A stretch of DNA of 34,186 nucleotides, taken from assembly GCA_030430025.1 (NCBI GenBank), contig JAUIGR010000025.1:1-34186 (forward strand), in the 5' to 3' direction. Position numbers and translations under genes: made by a program. The notes under the pieces were generated by a model. The model did not search any database and was not told the DNA's origin. It saw only the letters and a list, made by a program, of their open reading frames with translations. The number at the start of each line of letters is the position of its first letter. Position 1 is the stretch's first letter. The stretch comes from Gammaproteobacteria bacterium. GTDB taxonomy: Bacteria; Pseudomonadota; Gammaproteobacteria; Xanthomonadales; Marinicellaceae. Below, piece by piece: positions 9,945 through 18,152 of the stretch.

Positions 9945-10246
9945 GCGAAACAATTACTAAAACTGATCTGGCAGAAGTTTTGTATATGGAAGTTGGTTTG
10001 AATAAAAGAGAGGCAAACGAGTTTGTGACAGCTTTTTTTGACACCATTAAAGAACAGTTGATTGCTGGGCACGGAGTGAAACTATCTGGATTTGGCAACT
10101 TTGAGCTGAGAGATAAAAAATCTAGGCCGGGGAGGAATCCAAAAACACTGGAAGAGATTCCTATTACAGCGAGAAGAGTGGTAGCATTTAAACCAGGTCA
10201 AAAATTAAGAAACACAATAGAGACTTATGCTGGATCAAGGCCATAA
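9941..10246 (+). CDS. ihfA: Integration host factor alpha subunit
   Basis: 101-residue HU/IHF-fold protein that pairs with IHF-beta to bend DNA in recombination, replication and transcription. Features: [20 protein letters not shown] at the N terminus, [14 protein letters not shown], and the DNA-clasp arm [21 protein letters not shown], whose Arg-Asn-Pro tip is where the minor-groove proline sits. The position right after pheT is the conserved gammaproteobacterial arrangement. It overlaps pheT by four bases and the next gene by 20. Confidence 0.96.
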   Translation: MSETITKTDLAEVLYMEVGLNKREANEFVTAFFDTIKEQLIAGHGVKLSGFGNFELRDKKSRPGRNPKTLEEIPITARRVVAFKPGQKLRNTIETYAGSRP

Positions 10247-10580
10247 TAAATCCTTACCCCCTATCCCTGCAAAACGTTACTTCACCATAGGTGAGGTCAG
10301 TGTTTTGTGTGATGTTAAGCAGCATGTGCTGAGGTACTGGGAAAATGAATTTGATAATCTCAATCCGGTTAAAAGACGAGGTAATCGAAGATATTATCAA
10401 AGAAATGATGTAATGATGATCAGGCAAATACGCAGTTTGTTATATGATCATGGCTACACTATAAATGGCGCCAAACAAAAACTTTCTGGTGATGTACCAC
10501 AAAAAGAAGCCAGTAAATCATATCAAGTAATCCAGCAAACTCGTGCTGAGTTGGAAGAGATTTTAGAGTTATTAAAATAA
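10227..10580 (+). CDS. MerR family transcriptional regulator (ihfA-linked type)
   Basis: 117 residues. The N-terminal MerR helix-turn-helix is clear: [45 protein letters not shown] (positions about 18-62), followed by [21 protein letters not shown] and a helical C-terminal tail (ELEEILELL). There are no cysteines typical of metal sensors in the tail, so the signal is unknown. This gene commonly sits between ihfA and tRNA-Pro in gammaproteobacteria. It overlaps ihfA by 20 bases and is followed by a terminator. Confidence 0.88.
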   Translation: MLDQGHNKSLPPIPAKRYFTIGEVSVLCDVKQHVLRYWENEFDNLNPVKRRGNRRYYQRNDVMMIRQIRSLLYDHGYTINGAKQKLSGDVPQKEASKSYQVIQQTRAELEEILELLK

Positions 10581-10616
10581 TTGATAGGTGACTCGCTCTT
10601 TGATGTTAGAATATCC

Positions 10617-10652
10617 GGCCCGATTAGGGTTAACCTATTCGGGTCTTTTTTT
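10617..10652 (+). terminator. Terminator of the pheST-ihfA-merR transcript
   Basis: The hairpin ggcccgattagg / cctattcgggtc has one internal T-T mismatch and loop gttaa, and is followed by seven Ts (10646-10652). It ends two bases before the tRNA begins, so the tRNA needs its own promoter or read-through. Confidence 0.85.
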
Positions 10653-10654
10653 GC

Positions 10655-10731
10655 CGGAGCGTAGCGCAGCCTGGTAGCGCACCACAATGGGGTTGTGGGG
10701 GTCGGAAGTTCGAATCTTCTCGCTCCGACCA
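10655..10731 (+). tRNA. tRNA-Pro (anticodon GGG)
   Basis: 77 bases including an encoded CCA. The acceptor stem CGGAGCG / CGCTCCG pairs perfectly. The anticodon arm CCACA-atGGGgt-TGTGG (10682-10698) places GGG at 10689-10691. The T-arm contains GTTCGAATC. A dead integrase gene points at its 3' end, the usual arrangement of an element that integrated into this tRNA. Confidence 0.97.
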
Positions 10732-10829
10732 TTTTTTTACTTTAAAATCAATGGTTTATTTTTTTTGACTTGACAATAAACCACCCTAAAACACCTAAAA
10801 ATTCCATCAATCTGCCAACATTTCTGCCA

Positions 10830-10862
10830 ATTTTTTACTCATTTTTTGCTCATTTTTTACTC
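10830..10862. repeat. Three tandem 11-base repeats
   Basis: attttttactc, attttttgctc and attttttactc follow each other without a gap. The integrase remnant ends inside them. They may be leftover arm-type sites of the former element or simple slippage. Confidence 0.7.
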
Positions 10863-11327
10863 CAAAAAATATCTATTGCTTTATCGCCTGCATCAGGATT
10901 TGTTGATGGTATCCAATTGGCGTAAATATCACCCGGCAATAGCCATTTAGCATGGTCCATTTGATTGGCTACCCACATAAGAGGCTCACCCGCAGAGAGC
11001 ATCATTGATGCGTATGTTTTCCGTGTCTGATATATGCGCCTGTGGTTAATGTCATTATCAGCCAGTTTCTTTGTCCATATCTAGAACCTTCCGCGATTCC
11101 ACTGCTCACCCGTTCTGGGGTTTACAAAGACCAATCTTCTGTTCATATACGTGTATTGCATCTGGTGTTTTAACGCCTCGTAAACTGGTTGCAGCATTTT
11201 AATGTCTCGTATAGATGAAGGTGTTTTTGGCACCTCAGGCTCTTTTGCGCTGTCTGTTTGTGACTTATTGATACGGATTGTCATGTCAATATCCTGCCAG
11301 GTTAGCCTGAGAGCCGTATGGAAGCGG
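10850..11327 (-). pseudogene. Tyrosine recombinase (integrase) remnant
   Basis: Only the C-terminal half of a phage-type integrase remains. Reading the minus strand: RLTWQDIDMTIRINKSQ, then VPKTPSSIRDIKMLQPVYEA, then YMNRRLVFVNPRTGEQW, an in-frame TAG at 11081-11083, and in the same frame YQTRKTYASMMLSAGEPLMWVANQMDH and LLPGDIYANWIP, ending at TGA 10850-10852. The arginine of the box II region, the later histidine and the tyrosine before the end are still recognisable. The usual histidine after that arginine is lysine, and the consensus LGH is MDH. No N-terminal half is visible upstream, where a short dispersed repeat begins. It lies about 120 bases from tRNA-Pro. Confidence 0.85.
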
Positions 11328-11328
11328 C

Positions 11329-11433
11329 GAGTAAAAAAGCATTGAAATACTTGTTTTCTGGTCGAAAAAATATGGAGATTGTAATAAATTCATCTTATCC
11401 AACAATAACTTATGCATTTTTCAGGTTCGACTA
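11329..11433 (+). repeat. Dispersed short repeat, copy 1
   Basis: About 105 bases related to 19459-19568. Shared blocks are tgttttctggtcgaaaaaat near the start and tatgcatttttcaggttcga at the end, with divergent middles. The second copy has inverted ends (gtcaagtctgaaaaatg...catttttcaggttcgac), the layout of a MITE-like element; here the left end is degraded (gagtaaaaaagcat). It begins where the integrase remnant ends. Confidence 0.65.
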
Positions 11434-11436
11434 TTT

Positions 11437-11469
11437 AACAATAAGTTATGCAATTTTCAGGTTAGACTA
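11437..11469 (+). repeat. Extra copy of the repeat's right end
   Basis: The last third of the preceding repeat is present a second time directly after it (aacaataagttatgca, then attttcaggttagacta). It is a tandem partial duplication or the end of another copy. Confidence 0.65.
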
Positions 11470-11670
11470 ATTAGGCATTTTGAGGCATCAGAACCTGATT
11501 GGTTAGTCAGTTCGAGTTATACACCTTTATTTTGGTCAATAATGACCTTTTCGGATGTATTCGTCAAATCCGGGTAAAACCTCATGGTTATAGGATTAGG
11601 TTCGAATAGCTATTTAAATATTGATAAATGAAATTATTCTAAAAAAGTTTCAGTTAGTAGCACAAATAGT
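11470..11670. other. Gene-free stretch between the integrase scar and the cspA-like promoter
   Basis: With the repeats, the leader and the dead integrase this forms a long stretch (10732-11914) without an intact gene. I see only a small stem (ggtca-ataa-tgacc, 11534-11547) followed by Ts, and no coding signal. No copy of the tRNA-Pro 3' end (a second attachment site) is visible here or elsewhere in the window. Confidence 0.4.
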
Positions 11671-11914
11671 TATAATGCACACCGTCTTTTTGTGAACTGA
11701 ACTATTTAAACGTCTTTGTAAGAGGTTTAAATCAGTTACAGGTGAGAGGCCTAAGCCTTCTACCTTTCCATCTTGAAGTTTAAATTTGGATGGCAGTATA
11801 AAAGATAAGTAAGAAGAATTCCCTTTGTTTGACTGTTTTGGCTGAATTAAGGTGTTTTTCAGCTATGCTCACATCAACATGTGGGGAATTTTAATTTGAT
11901 TATTGAGAGTAATT
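11671..11914 (+). promoter_or_regulatory. Putative promoter and long structured leader of the cold-shock gene
   Basis: TATAAT lies at 11671-11676, with only a weak -35 (TTTCAG, 11648-11653). Transcription from there would give a 5' leader of about 230 bases. It holds consecutive hairpins: TTTAAACgTCTT-tgt-AAGAgGTTTAAA (11705-11731), a 10-base stem with one mismatch at 11741-11764, and ccatc/gatgg (11768-11793). Long leaders that refold with temperature are known for cspA-type genes. The role here is inferred from that precedent. Confidence 0.5.
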
Positions 11915-12130
11915 ATGTCAGATAGAGTAACAGGAACCGTAAAATGGTTCGATGAGGCCAAAGGTTTTGGTTTTTTAGAGCAACCCAGTGGTAAAGATGT
12001 TTTCGCACATTTTTCTGCCATTTCAACGGAAGGCAGTGGTTTCAGAACGTTAGCAGAAGGTCAACAAGTTGAGTTTTCTGTTGTGGATGGTCCTAAAGGA
12101 CCTCAAGCTGCTGAGATCAAAGTTCTTTGA
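11915..12130 (+). CDS. CspA-family cold-shock protein
   Basis: 71-residue single-strand nucleic-acid-binding protein, acting as an RNA chaperone or antiterminator in known members. The beta-barrel motifs are clear: [18 protein letters not shown] (RNP1, KGFGFL) and DVFAHFSAI (RNP2), ending [13 protein letters not shown] 11915 gives the family-typical [12 protein letters not shown] start; the frame is open four codons earlier to a TTG. GAGAG lies just before the start. A strong terminator follows, so it is monocistronic. Which csp paralogue it is cannot be told from one window. Confidence 0.95.
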   Translation: MSDRVTGTVKWFDEAKGFGFLEQPSGKDVFAHFSAISTEGSGFRTLAEGQQVEFSVVDGPKGPQAAEIKVL

Positions 12131-12148
12131 TCAATTTGTAGACTTGCT

Positions 12149-12180
12149 AAAGGCCGATGCAGTTGCATTGGCCTTTTTTT
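12149..12180 (+). terminator. Terminator after the cold-shock gene
   Basis: The stem aaggccgatgc / gcattggcctt is fully paired with one G-T wobble, loop agtt, and is followed by a T-run to 12180. Confidence 0.9.
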
Positions 12181-12220
12181 ATGCCCACAAAAAACAGTAA
12201 GTGGTATATATAGGTATGCA

Positions 12221-12229
12221 TGATATAAT
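12221..12229 (+). promoter_or_regulatory. Extended -10 promoter of mdh
   Basis: TGATATAAT, 34 bases before ATG 12264, with no good -35. The 13 bases tgcatgatataat (12217-12229) are identical to the thrS promoter region at 3102-3114. Confidence 0.65.
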
Positions 12230-12263
12230 TCGCGCCGTTTAATTTTAACAATTGGAGAATGTG

Positions 12264-13238
12264 ATGAAAGCACCTGTTAGGGTTGTTGTTACTGGGGCCG
12301 CTGGCCAAATTGGTTACCAATTGCTTTTCAGAATTGCTGCAGGTAATATGCTGGGTTCAGATCAGCCGGTTATCTTACATTTGCTTGAAATTCCACCAGC
12401 TATACAGGCCGTTCAGGGTGTGGTGATGGAATTAGAAGATTGTGCATTCCCATTGCTTCACGGCGTATTAGCGACTGATGATGCCAATGTGGCTTTTAAA
12501 GAGGCAGATTTTGCGTTGTTAGTTGGCGCCATGCCACGTGGACCAGGTATGGAACGGAGTGATTTATTGGCAGCGAATGCCAAGATCTTTTCAATACAAG
12601 GAAAGGCTATAAACGATTATGCTTCAAAAGAAATTAAAGTATTAGTGGTCGGCAACCCAGCAAATACCAATGCCTTGATCACACAGCAAAATGCACCGCG
12701 GATCGACCCTATGAATTTCACGGCGATGACTCGTTTGGATCATAATCGTGCATTAGCACAAATGGCTAAAAAATGGGATGTGAAAACGACTGATATTAAA
12801 AAGATGACTATCTGGGGTAACCATTCATCAACTCAATATCCTGATATCTCTCAGGTAATCATGAATGGTGCAAAACTGACTGATGTTGATCAGGATTGGT
12901 ATGTCAATGATTTTATCCCAACAGTTCAACAACGAGGTGCTGCAATTATTAAAGCGCGAGGTGCTTCTTCAGCCGCATCAGCTGCTTCAGCTGCCATTGA
13001 TCACATGAATAACTGGGTGCTAGGTACTGCTGATGGTGACTGGGTTTCTATGGCTGTTCCGAGTGATGGTTCATATGGTGTTGATCCAGGTGTGATCTTT
13101 TCCTATCCGGTAACTTGCCAGAATGGTCAATATCATATTGTTCAGAATTTGTCTGTCAGTGATTTTTCACAGCAAAGAATCGACATGACAGAAGCAGAGT
13201 TACGAGAAGAACGTGCTGCTGTTGAACACTTGTTTTAG
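12264..13238 (+). CDS. mdh: Malate dehydrogenase (NAD)
   Basis: Interconverts malate and oxaloacetate in the TCA cycle. About 324 residues. The N terminus [23 protein letters not shown] is the Rossmann nucleotide-binding loop; [13 protein letters not shown] carries substrate-binding arginines; [18 protein letters not shown] with the Asp/Arg pair; and [12 protein letters not shown] with the catalytic histidine. These mark the cytosolic-type bacterial enzyme (as in Burkholderia or Xanthomonas relatives) rather than the Escherichia type. ATG 12264 follows GGAGA; the frame is open four codons further upstream to a TTG. It is alone between two terminator-like hairpins. Confidence 0.95.
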   Translation: MKAPVRVVVTGAAGQIGYQLLFRIAAGNMLGSDQPVILHLLEIPPAIQAVQGVVMELEDCAFPLLHGVLATDDANVAFKEADFALLVGAMPRGPGMERSDLLAANAKIFSIQGKAINDYASKEIKVLVVGNPANTNALITQQNAPRIDPMNFTAMTRLDHNRALAQMAKKWDVKTTDIKKMTIWGNHSSTQYPDISQVIMNGAKLTDVDQDWYVNDFIPTVQQRGAAIIKARGASSAASAASAAIDHMNNWVLGTADGDWVSMAVPSDGSYGVDPGVIFSYPVTCQNGQYHIVQNLSVSDFSQQRIDMTEAELREERAAVEHLF

Positions 13239-13274
13239 TTTTGTAACATATATATCATCAACATACTGTCAGCA

Positions 13275-13319
13275 TCCTTTCGCAGGCAGTGCCCAGAAAA
13301 CTGAGAGCCTGCGAAAGGA
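13275..13319. repeat. Perfect 13-base inverted repeat after mdh
   Basis: tcctttcgcaggc and gcctgcgaaagga are separated by 19 bases. There is no T-run on either side, so it is not a typical terminator. It could stabilise the mdh mRNA end or act as a bidirectional stop between mdh and the minus-strand gene that ends at 13383. Confidence 0.7.
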
Positions 13320-13382
13320 AAACTAACAATTACAATTGGTCAAGCATTGGTCTTTATAGTGACCGTTGTCTTTGGTGGGTTG

Positions 13383-13652
13383 TTAATGTGCATTATATTC
13401 ATCAAAGCCCAGATCATAATAAGGGCCATATAGATTTTCTATTTCAACCCAGTCCCATCCTCTGATATCACCATCTACATCTAGCTCTATTAAAAGGAGA
13501 TCTGACTTAGAAAAACAAAAATAAATGGCAGGAGATGTGGCTTTGAGGTAGTAATTCCCTGATGCTGGATCGATAAACTGTGGGTTACCAATTTCGTTAA
13601 ACCATTTTCCAATACTGTCAAGTTGATCTGTGTAACGGATGCCTGATCCCAT
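13383..13652 (-). pseudogene. Fragment of a choice-of-anchor Q / beta-helix protein
   Basis: 89 codons whose sequence matches only the C-terminal part of the two large beta-helix proteins nearby: GNPQFIDPASGNYYLKATSP aligns with their DPLFIDPLNHDYHISPSSP, and DVDGDIRGWDWVEIENLYGP with DSDGETRGWDDPEQDNYIGS. It has no signal peptide and no beta-helix body, and it lacks the IFEDGFE-type tail, ending at DLGFDEYNAH. It lies just downstream of, and in the same direction as, the 13739-15544 gene. It is best read as a decayed remnant; a small secretion-free protein is less likely. Confidence 0.6.
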
Positions 13653-13682
13653 TATATTATCTCTTAAAATTAAAAGGGTGGG

Positions 13683-13714
13683 GAGTTTCAGATTGCTGAA
13701 ACAACCTGAAACTC
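13683..13714 (-). terminator. Hairpin after the first beta-helix gene
   Basis: gagtttcag and ctgaaactc form a 9-base-pair perfect stem with a 14-base loop, 25 bases past the stop codon of the minus-strand gene. No T-run follows at once, so the terminator role is tentative. Confidence 0.4.
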
Positions 13715-13738
13715 ATCAAACTTAAACTAAATGTTGGT

Positions 13739-15544
13739 TTATTGTCCTGTTTCTAAACCATCTTCGAAAATAATATCACTCAGGTAAGTTTCATCAGCGC
13801 CGATGTCATAAGATCCTATGTAATTATCTTGTTCGGGGTCGTCCCAACCTCGTGTTTCACCATCACTATCAAGCCATTCGGTTTGTATAAATTGATCACT
13901 ACAAAAATCGTTGGCTGGTGATTGTGGCAGAATGTGATAATCGTCCATTTCACTGTTGACAAACAAAGGATCATCAACTTCAAGTATGGCGATACCTTGA
14001 TCGATAGGCTCACTGCCGTTATGAATCATCAGACAATTTGTGTTAGTGACGGTATTGAGTCCTGCTAGAAAGATAATCTGTGGCGGTATTCCGTATTCTA
14101 AGGAATTGAAAATGATAGAAGAGTATATTTCGGCCTTGCCAGGGCTAATAATAGTAATGATTTTGCTATTTCCGTCATCTTTGATGTAGTTATTAACTAT
14201 GGTGTTATAGTACATCTTAAGCAGTGGATAATCCTCTTCATTTATCACTCCGACGGGGCCTTGTTGGTGGAATAGACTATAGTCAATGTCTCTGCCATTT
14301 TTATAAATGTAGTTGCTTTCAAAATGGGTTACGGCATTTGGGCCATAGGAAAAAAGCAATACACCTTCTGCAGAACCTTCTGATTCCACGGTATTTTCTT
14401 TAATGGTTGTATGTTTGATTGAGGCCTGTCCACCTTCACTTATGGCCAATAAGATACCTCCAAGATCTGAAGTATTGTTGCTTATCACATTACAGTTTTC
14501 AATTTTTTTGCAAAAGCTGATGTCTGATGATGAAACATCAAGCTTAGCATCGCTGCTAATATGAAAGACAGCGCCTGCCTGCCTGCTGAAGTTTCCTGTT
14601 GCTAGAAAGTCTTGTATCTTGACTGATGTGCCGTTTCCGGTTGCATAAATGGCGCCACCTTGACCACTGTATTCAGCATTGCCAGAAGCTGAGTTGTGAG
14701 ATAGTGAAGTGATTTTATGATTGTCTCCAGTAATAACTACTTCTGAACCTCCAGCAGCATAAATGGCACCACCATGTCCTCTCTCAGGTATATTATCTGC
14801 ATTTGATGCTGAATTAAATGAGATACCTCCGTTGGATTGATCTTCAATGTAAAGACGACTCTTCAGTCGACAGCTGAATAAGAACATACCCCCACCGTTA
14901 CCATTTGTTGACTGATTGTTTCTTATCCCTTGATACAGGGTATCATCGGTAGTATTTAAATGAATGCTTGAACTATTATTTTCAGAGTAACAATAGATTC
15001 CGCCTCCATCAACTGCTGCTATGTTATTATTTATCCATGTGTCGTTGGCGTTTATATTAACTGTACCGCTGAGAATAAGTATGCCCCCACCATAGGCTCC
15101 TTGATTGTTTCGTATCCACACGTCTTTCAACTCTAGATTGACATTTGCAAATAGGATCGTCAGACCGCCACCTAGATCATCATTTTTACCGTTGGTGATT
15201 TCTATCCGTTCCAGTGTGATTGTGTTCACAATGGGGTTGTTGCTTTCTGTTATGGTAATAACGCTACCTAAAAGACCAGCATCTATGGCTGCTCTTCCTG
15301 TGCTTTGATTATTGGCTTCAGCATCTTGGCAATTAGCATAACCGCCTTTGATTGTTATATTTTGATCTTGTAGCTGCAATGTTTCCTGATATACACCATT
15401 GACGATGAGGATTTCATCGGGATTGTTAGCCAGCGCTCCGTTGATTGTCGTGTAATCACAGCCATTGGGTCCGACAGTATATGTCAGCCCATACGCACTT
15501 GATGACAGCAGAGTCATCATGACAACAAAAATATTAATATTCAT
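13739..15544 (-). CDS. Secreted right-handed parallel beta-helix protein (choice-of-anchor Q)
   Basis: About 601 residues. It begins with a signal peptide (MNINIFVVMMTLLSSSAYG, cut probably after AYG). The sequence TYTVGPNGCDYTTINGALAN and an ITIKGGYANC element lead into many short Gly-Gly-Gly/Asn-rich turns (DLGGGLTIL, GAYGGGILIL, VDGGGIYC, GNGGGMFLF, GHGGAIYA, GQGGAIYA) typical of right-handed beta-helices. The C terminus has the choice-of-anchor Q pattern (DDPLFVNSEMDDYHILPQSP, then SDGETRGWDD and YDIGADE), followed by SDIIFEDGLETGQ. ATG 15544 lies behind AGAGGTG; the frame also has a GTG just before. Function unknown; a surface or polysaccharide-related role is only a family-level guess. 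It is a paralogue of the gene at 19976-21757. Confidence 0.85.
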   Translation of the reverse strand: MNINIFVVMMTLLSSSAYGLTYTVGPNGCDYTTINGALANNPDEILIVNGVYQETLQLQDQNITIKGGYANCQDAEANNQSTGRAAIDAGLLGSVITITESNNPIVNTITLERIEITNGKNDDLGGGLTILFANVNLELKDVWIRNNQGAYGGGILILSGTVNINANDTWINNNIAAVDGGGIYCYSENNSSSIHLNTTDDTLYQGIRNNQSTNGNGGGMFLFSCRLKSRLYIEDQSNGGISFNSASNADNIPERGHGGAIYAAGGSEVVITGDNHKITSLSHNSASGNAEYSGQGGAIYATGNGTSVKIQDFLATGNFSRQAGAVFHISSDAKLDVSSSDISFCKKIENCNVISNNTSDLGGILLAISEGGQASIKHTTIKENTVESEGSAEGVLLFSYGPNAVTHFESNYIYKNGRDIDYSLFHQQGPVGVINEEDYPLLKMYYNTIVNNYIKDDGNSKIITIISPGKAEIYSSIIFNSLEYGIPPQIIFLAGLNTVTNTNCLMIHNGSEPIDQGIAILEVDDPLFVNSEMDDYHILPQSPANDFCSDQFIQTEWLDSDGETRGWDDPEQDNYIGSYDIGADETYLSDIIFEDGLETGQ

Positions 15545-15806
15545 CACACACCTCTTATAAAATTAAAAATGTAATGATGTGTTTTCAACTGATCTAATGA
15601 TTAATTTTTATGCTCAACATTTGAGTTAATTGAGAATTTTTCACACACCATCAGCTATACCATCGTAAAAAAAGAGAGAAAAAGTCCACAAAGAACGATT
15701 TTTTTTGTAAAGGCTAACAAATCGTGTTATTTATTGGTGTTAATGATTTAATTTTTTGTCAGTCATAGAATAAACTAAACCTTATTTTGATTAGTAAAGA
15801 ACAGTT

Positions 15807-17567
15807 TTGATACTCACACAAGTTTTATCATATGGTCGTGGTTATAAGGTACAAGCACTTTGGGCTAGTTTCTGTTCCATAATTAATAAATTATTCGATA
15901 TTGCTCCTGAAATTTTAATAGGGGTTGCTATTGATGTAGTGATCAGCCAAGAAGATTCATTTGTTGCTTCTTTAGGTATTTCAGATCCTAAACATCAATT
16001 GTTCTTTTTAGGCTTTTTGACATTTTTTATCTGGGTTGGTGAGTCTTTATTTCAATATTTATACTTAAGAAATTGGCGAGAGCTGGCACAGAAAATTCAA
16101 CATCGTTTTAGAGTCGATTGTTATGGTCATATTCAAAAGATGGACATGCGATTTTTTGAAAATCAATCGAGTGGTCGTTTGACTTCTATTTTAAATGATG
16201 ATGTGAACCAGTTAGAACGATTTTTGGATGTAGGTGCCAATGACATCCTTCAAGTAGCCACTTCTGTGGTGGCTGTCAGTGTTGTCTTTTTCCTTATTTC
16301 TGTGAAACTGGCTTTATTATCTTTTGCTCCCATACCGGTGATTATTTATGGCGCTTTTTATTTCAAAAAAAAAGCGGAGCCTCGTTATGCGGAAGTCCGA
16401 GAAAAAGCAGGCAATATTGCATCAGCGATCAATACCAATATTGCTGGTGTGGCTACCATTAAAAGTTTTACACAAGAAGAGCTAGAGCAACAGCGTATTG
16501 CCCATATCAGTCGTCAGTATCTGGATGCTAATGCAGCTGCTATTAAAGTCAGTGCGGCATTCACACCAGTGATCAGAATGGCCATCCTGACAGGTTTTCT
16601 TGCTACTTTTATTATTGGTGGTTTGGATGTGTTAAATGGTGATTTGGCTGTTGGCGCTTATGGCATATTGGTGTTTTTAACACAGCGTTTGTTATGGCCA
16701 TTTCGTGATTTGGCCAATACTATGGATATGTATGAGCGTGGTATGGCATCGGCTCGCAGGATATTGAGACTGTTGTCAGAACCAATGACTACCAGAGACC
16801 GTGATGATGCAGAAAATGTTGAGCTAAGCGGTCGTCTTCAGTTCAAAGATGTCGATTTTTCATATAATCCGAGTGAATTGCCTTTTTTATGTGGCATTAA
16901 CTTTGAGGTCAAAGCAGGGCAAACGGTTGCTTTCGTTGGACAAACAGGTTCCGGTAAGAGCACTTTGATCAAATTGTTGATGCGTTATTATCACGGTCAA
17001 AGAGGTCATATTTTGTTGGATGACATGGATATTGAAAACATACGGCTACAATCATTGCGCCAACAAATTGGTTTGGTGTCACAGGCGACATTTTTATTCA
17101 GTGACACGATTGCAGCCAATATCAGGTATGGTGATAATGAAGCCAGTCATGAAGCAATAGAAGCAGCGGCTCGTGCAGCAGAAGCACATGATTTCATCAT
17201 GCAGATGCCTGCTGGATATGACAGTTTTGTAGGTGAAGGTGGTGTTAAGTTGTCTGGGGGACAAATCCAACGTATCGCACTGGCCCGTGCATTGTTGAAA
17301 GACCCTCCGTTATTGGTATTAGATGAGGCGACATCAGCTGTAGATAATGAAACTGAGGCTGCTATCCAGAAATCTTTAGCGACTATCAGTCAAGGAAGAA
17401 CAGTCATTATGATTGCCCATCGTTTGTCCACGGTGGTGAAAGCTGATTGTATTTATGTGCTAGAGAATGGAAAAATTAAAGAATCAGGAACACACCAGCA
17501 GCTCGTTAGCAAAAATGGTCGTTACCGTCAACTTTGGGACATACAAACAGGTTCATTATTTGAGTAA
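15807..17567 (+). CDS. ABC exporter, ATPase and permease fused (MsbA-like)
   Basis: 586 residues: six-helix transmembrane domain (about 15-310) followed by an ATPase domain. Walker A GQTGSGKST begins near residue 378, signature LSGGQ near 482, Walker B LLVLDEATSAVD near 500-511, and switch histidine in IAHRLST. A half-transporter that should work as a homodimer; the subgroup opening (NKLFDIAPEILIGVAIDVV) is common but its substrate is unknown, possibly lipid or drug. It starts at TTG 15807; no ATG in frame precedes the first transmembrane helix and the ribosome-binding site is poor. It is divergent from the beta-helix gene across a 262-base AT-rich gap and convergent with the VOC gene. Confidence 0.9.
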   Translation: MILTQVLSYGRGYKVQALWASFCSIINKLFDIAPEILIGVAIDVVISQEDSFVASLGISDPKHQLFFLGFLTFFIWVGESLFQYLYLRNWRELAQKIQHRFRVDCYGHIQKMDMRFFENQSSGRLTSILNDDVNQLERFLDVGANDILQVATSVVAVSVVFFLISVKLALLSFAPIPVIIYGAFYFKKKAEPRYAEVREKAGNIASAINTNIAGVATIKSFTQEELEQQRIAHISRQYLDANAAAIKVSAAFTPVIRMAILTGFLATFIIGGLDVLNGDLAVGAYGILVFLTQRLLWPFRDLANTMDMYERGMASARRILRLLSEPMTTRDRDDAENVELSGRLQFKDVDFSYNPSELPFLCGINFEVKAGQTVAFVGQTGSGKSTLIKLLMRYYHGQRGHILLDDMDIENIRLQSLRQQIGLVSQATFLFSDTIAANIRYGDNEASHEAIEAAARAAEAHDFIMQMPAGYDSFVGEGGVKLSGGQIQRIALARALLKDPPLLVLDEATSAVDNETEAAIQKSLATISQGRTVIMIAHRLSTVVKADCIYVLENGKIKESGTHQQLVSKNGRYRQLWDIQTGSLFE

Positions 17568-17610
17568 TGAATGATTTTGTTCTATAGTGCTTTTATTTAT
17601 GATTTGGCTT

Positions 17611-18060
17611 TCAATTGTTGTCTTTATGGTCTTGCGGAATTTCGTAATTAACCATCCAGTTGATGCCAAACTGATCAGTTAACATGCCAAAATAGGAACC
17701 CCAAAAAGATTTTTCTAGTGGCATACAAACTTGACCGTTAACTGATAGAGCTTCAAAAACTCGTTTTGCTTCCTCGAAATCACTAGGGTTGACAGATACA
17801 GCGAAATTATTGCCTTCTTTCATTATATCAGCGGCCTGACCAACCGCATCGCACCCCATCAGAATAAAATGGTCGTTTAATGGTAATGATATGTGCATGA
17901 TTTTATTTTTATCTGCATCAGTCACTTGACAGTTTTCATTTTCGGGCATTTCTTTGAAGTAAGACTTCATACTGATAGCTGTTTGAAAAACTTGCTCATA
18001 AAAGGCGAATGCCTGTTCACAGCTTCCTGGAAAATGCAGATAAATATTAATGTTGTTCAT
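17611..18060 (-). CDS. VOC-family (PhnB-like) protein
   Basis: 149 residues with the glyoxalase/bleomycin-resistance fold in the PhnB or 3-demethylubiquinone-methyltransferase-like style: MNNINIYLHFPGSCEQAFAFYEQVFQ, then MHISLPLNDHFILMGCDA, and C-terminal FWGSYFGMLTDQFGINWMVNYE. These proteins bind metal or small molecules, but the substrate is unknown. ATG 18060 gives the family-typical start; the frame runs further upstream into the IS-associated hairpin, which is not part of the protein. The hairpin starts only 22 bases before the start codon, so the promoter was probably changed by the repeat. Confidence 0.88.
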   Translation of the reverse strand: MNNINIYLHFPGSCEQAFAFYEQVFQTAISMKSYFKEMPENENCQVTDADKNKIMHISLPLNDHFILMGCDAVGQAADIMKEGNNFAVSVNPSDFEEAKRVFEALSVNGQVCMPLEKSFWGSYFGMLTDQFGINWMVNYEIPQDHKDNN

Positions 18061-18081
18061 GGTGATCTTGAGCCAAAAGTC

Positions 18082-18136
18082 TAATGAGTCAACCCTGAAA
18101 AAGTCCATCCTAGCTTTTTTCAGGGTTGACTCATTA
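18082..18136. repeat. Perfect 21-base-pair hairpin at the left edge of the IS110 relic
   Basis: Two arms of 21 bases (18082-18102 and 18116-18136) are exact reverse complements around a 13-base loop. Its core (gtcaaccctgaaaaagtcc) recurs with few changes at 19321-19339 in direct orientation, and at 79-98 in inverse orientation. It may be the left end or the target of the element. Confidence 0.9.
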
Positions 18137-18152
18137 TAGGGCACTTCTATTA

